From the NCBI GenBank assembly GCA_946811185.2, contig OX328109.1, positions 42,888,129-42,952,128 on the forward strand: a stretch of DNA of 64,000 nt, in the 5' to 3' direction. This stretch comes from Hippopus hippopus. Lineage: Eukaryota; Mollusca; Bivalvia; Cardiida; Cardiidae. Of the stretch, positions 63,882 to 64,000 are shown one piece after another. The stretch's first letter is position 1; every line of letters starts with the position of its first letter. The notes under the pieces are model-generated. The model saw nothing but the letters and a program-made list of their open reading frames with translations. It was not told the origin of the DNA and did no database searches. Both the position numbers and the translations under genes were made by a program.

Positions 63882-64000
63882 CCTTTAACCCTTTACCACA
63901 CAATGACGCCTTTAAACGCCCCTGAAAAAGAGGCCTTTTGAAAACGTTGTGGGGAAAAGGAGAAAATGCTGGTAACCAGCATTTTCTCCTTTTCCCACAA
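63882..64000 (-). repeat. HP1 MITE, cut by window end
   Basis: TTTAACCCTTTACCACACAA left edge; well-kept hairpin starting at 63940, truncated at 64000. Confidence 0.8.

Overview
The window is nuclear DNA from an animal, most likely a bivalve mollusc. The genes are split by long introns with GT/AG ends. The encoded proteins are animal-type (a mitochondrial MUL1 E3 ligase and an SH2B/Lnk adaptor). The intergenic and intronic DNA is packed with palindromic MITEs, tRNA-headed SINEs and Helitron2/Helentron-like repeats of kinds common in bivalve genomes. The bivalve assignment is inference from repeat style; no species name is claimed.

Layout. (1) 680-8911, minus strand: a complete three-exon MUL1/MULAN-type gene of 359 codons. 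(2) 17429-28892, plus strand: a complete five-exon gene of 279 codons for a protein with the fold of bacterial phosphonate-type (PhnD-like) solute-binding proteins, without signal peptide. (3) 47776-60225, minus strand: the last five exons seen of an SH2B-family adaptor (end of PH domain, proline-rich linker, SH2 domain, C-terminal Cbl-type motif); its 5' exons lie beyond 64000. All splice phases in the three models agree. No ribosomal RNA or credible functional tRNA gene was seen.

Repeats dominate the rest. By eye about 80 copies or pieces of one TTAA-flanked MITE (called HP1 here) carry a central palindrome of about 66 bp and lie in introns and between genes. Two further palindromic families (HP2, HP3), several large foldbacks, about fifteen tRNA-headed SINEs or SINE pieces, and three dead mariner copies were found. 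Four families of Helentron-like elements (A to D) share one terminal design: a 5' palindrome, an inverted copy of it near the 3' end, then a hairpin followed by TCTTGT. The longest (21399-24283 and 34234-37020) are built of tandem units of about 145-170 bp.

The three genes show no operon-like or functional link to one another. The most notable items are the intron-bearing PhnD-like gene, the paired substitutions that keep the HP1 palindrome intact, the chains of HP1 copies sharing TTAA joints, the co-varying ends of the Helentron-like families, and a long-TIR element flanked by an unusually long direct repeat.
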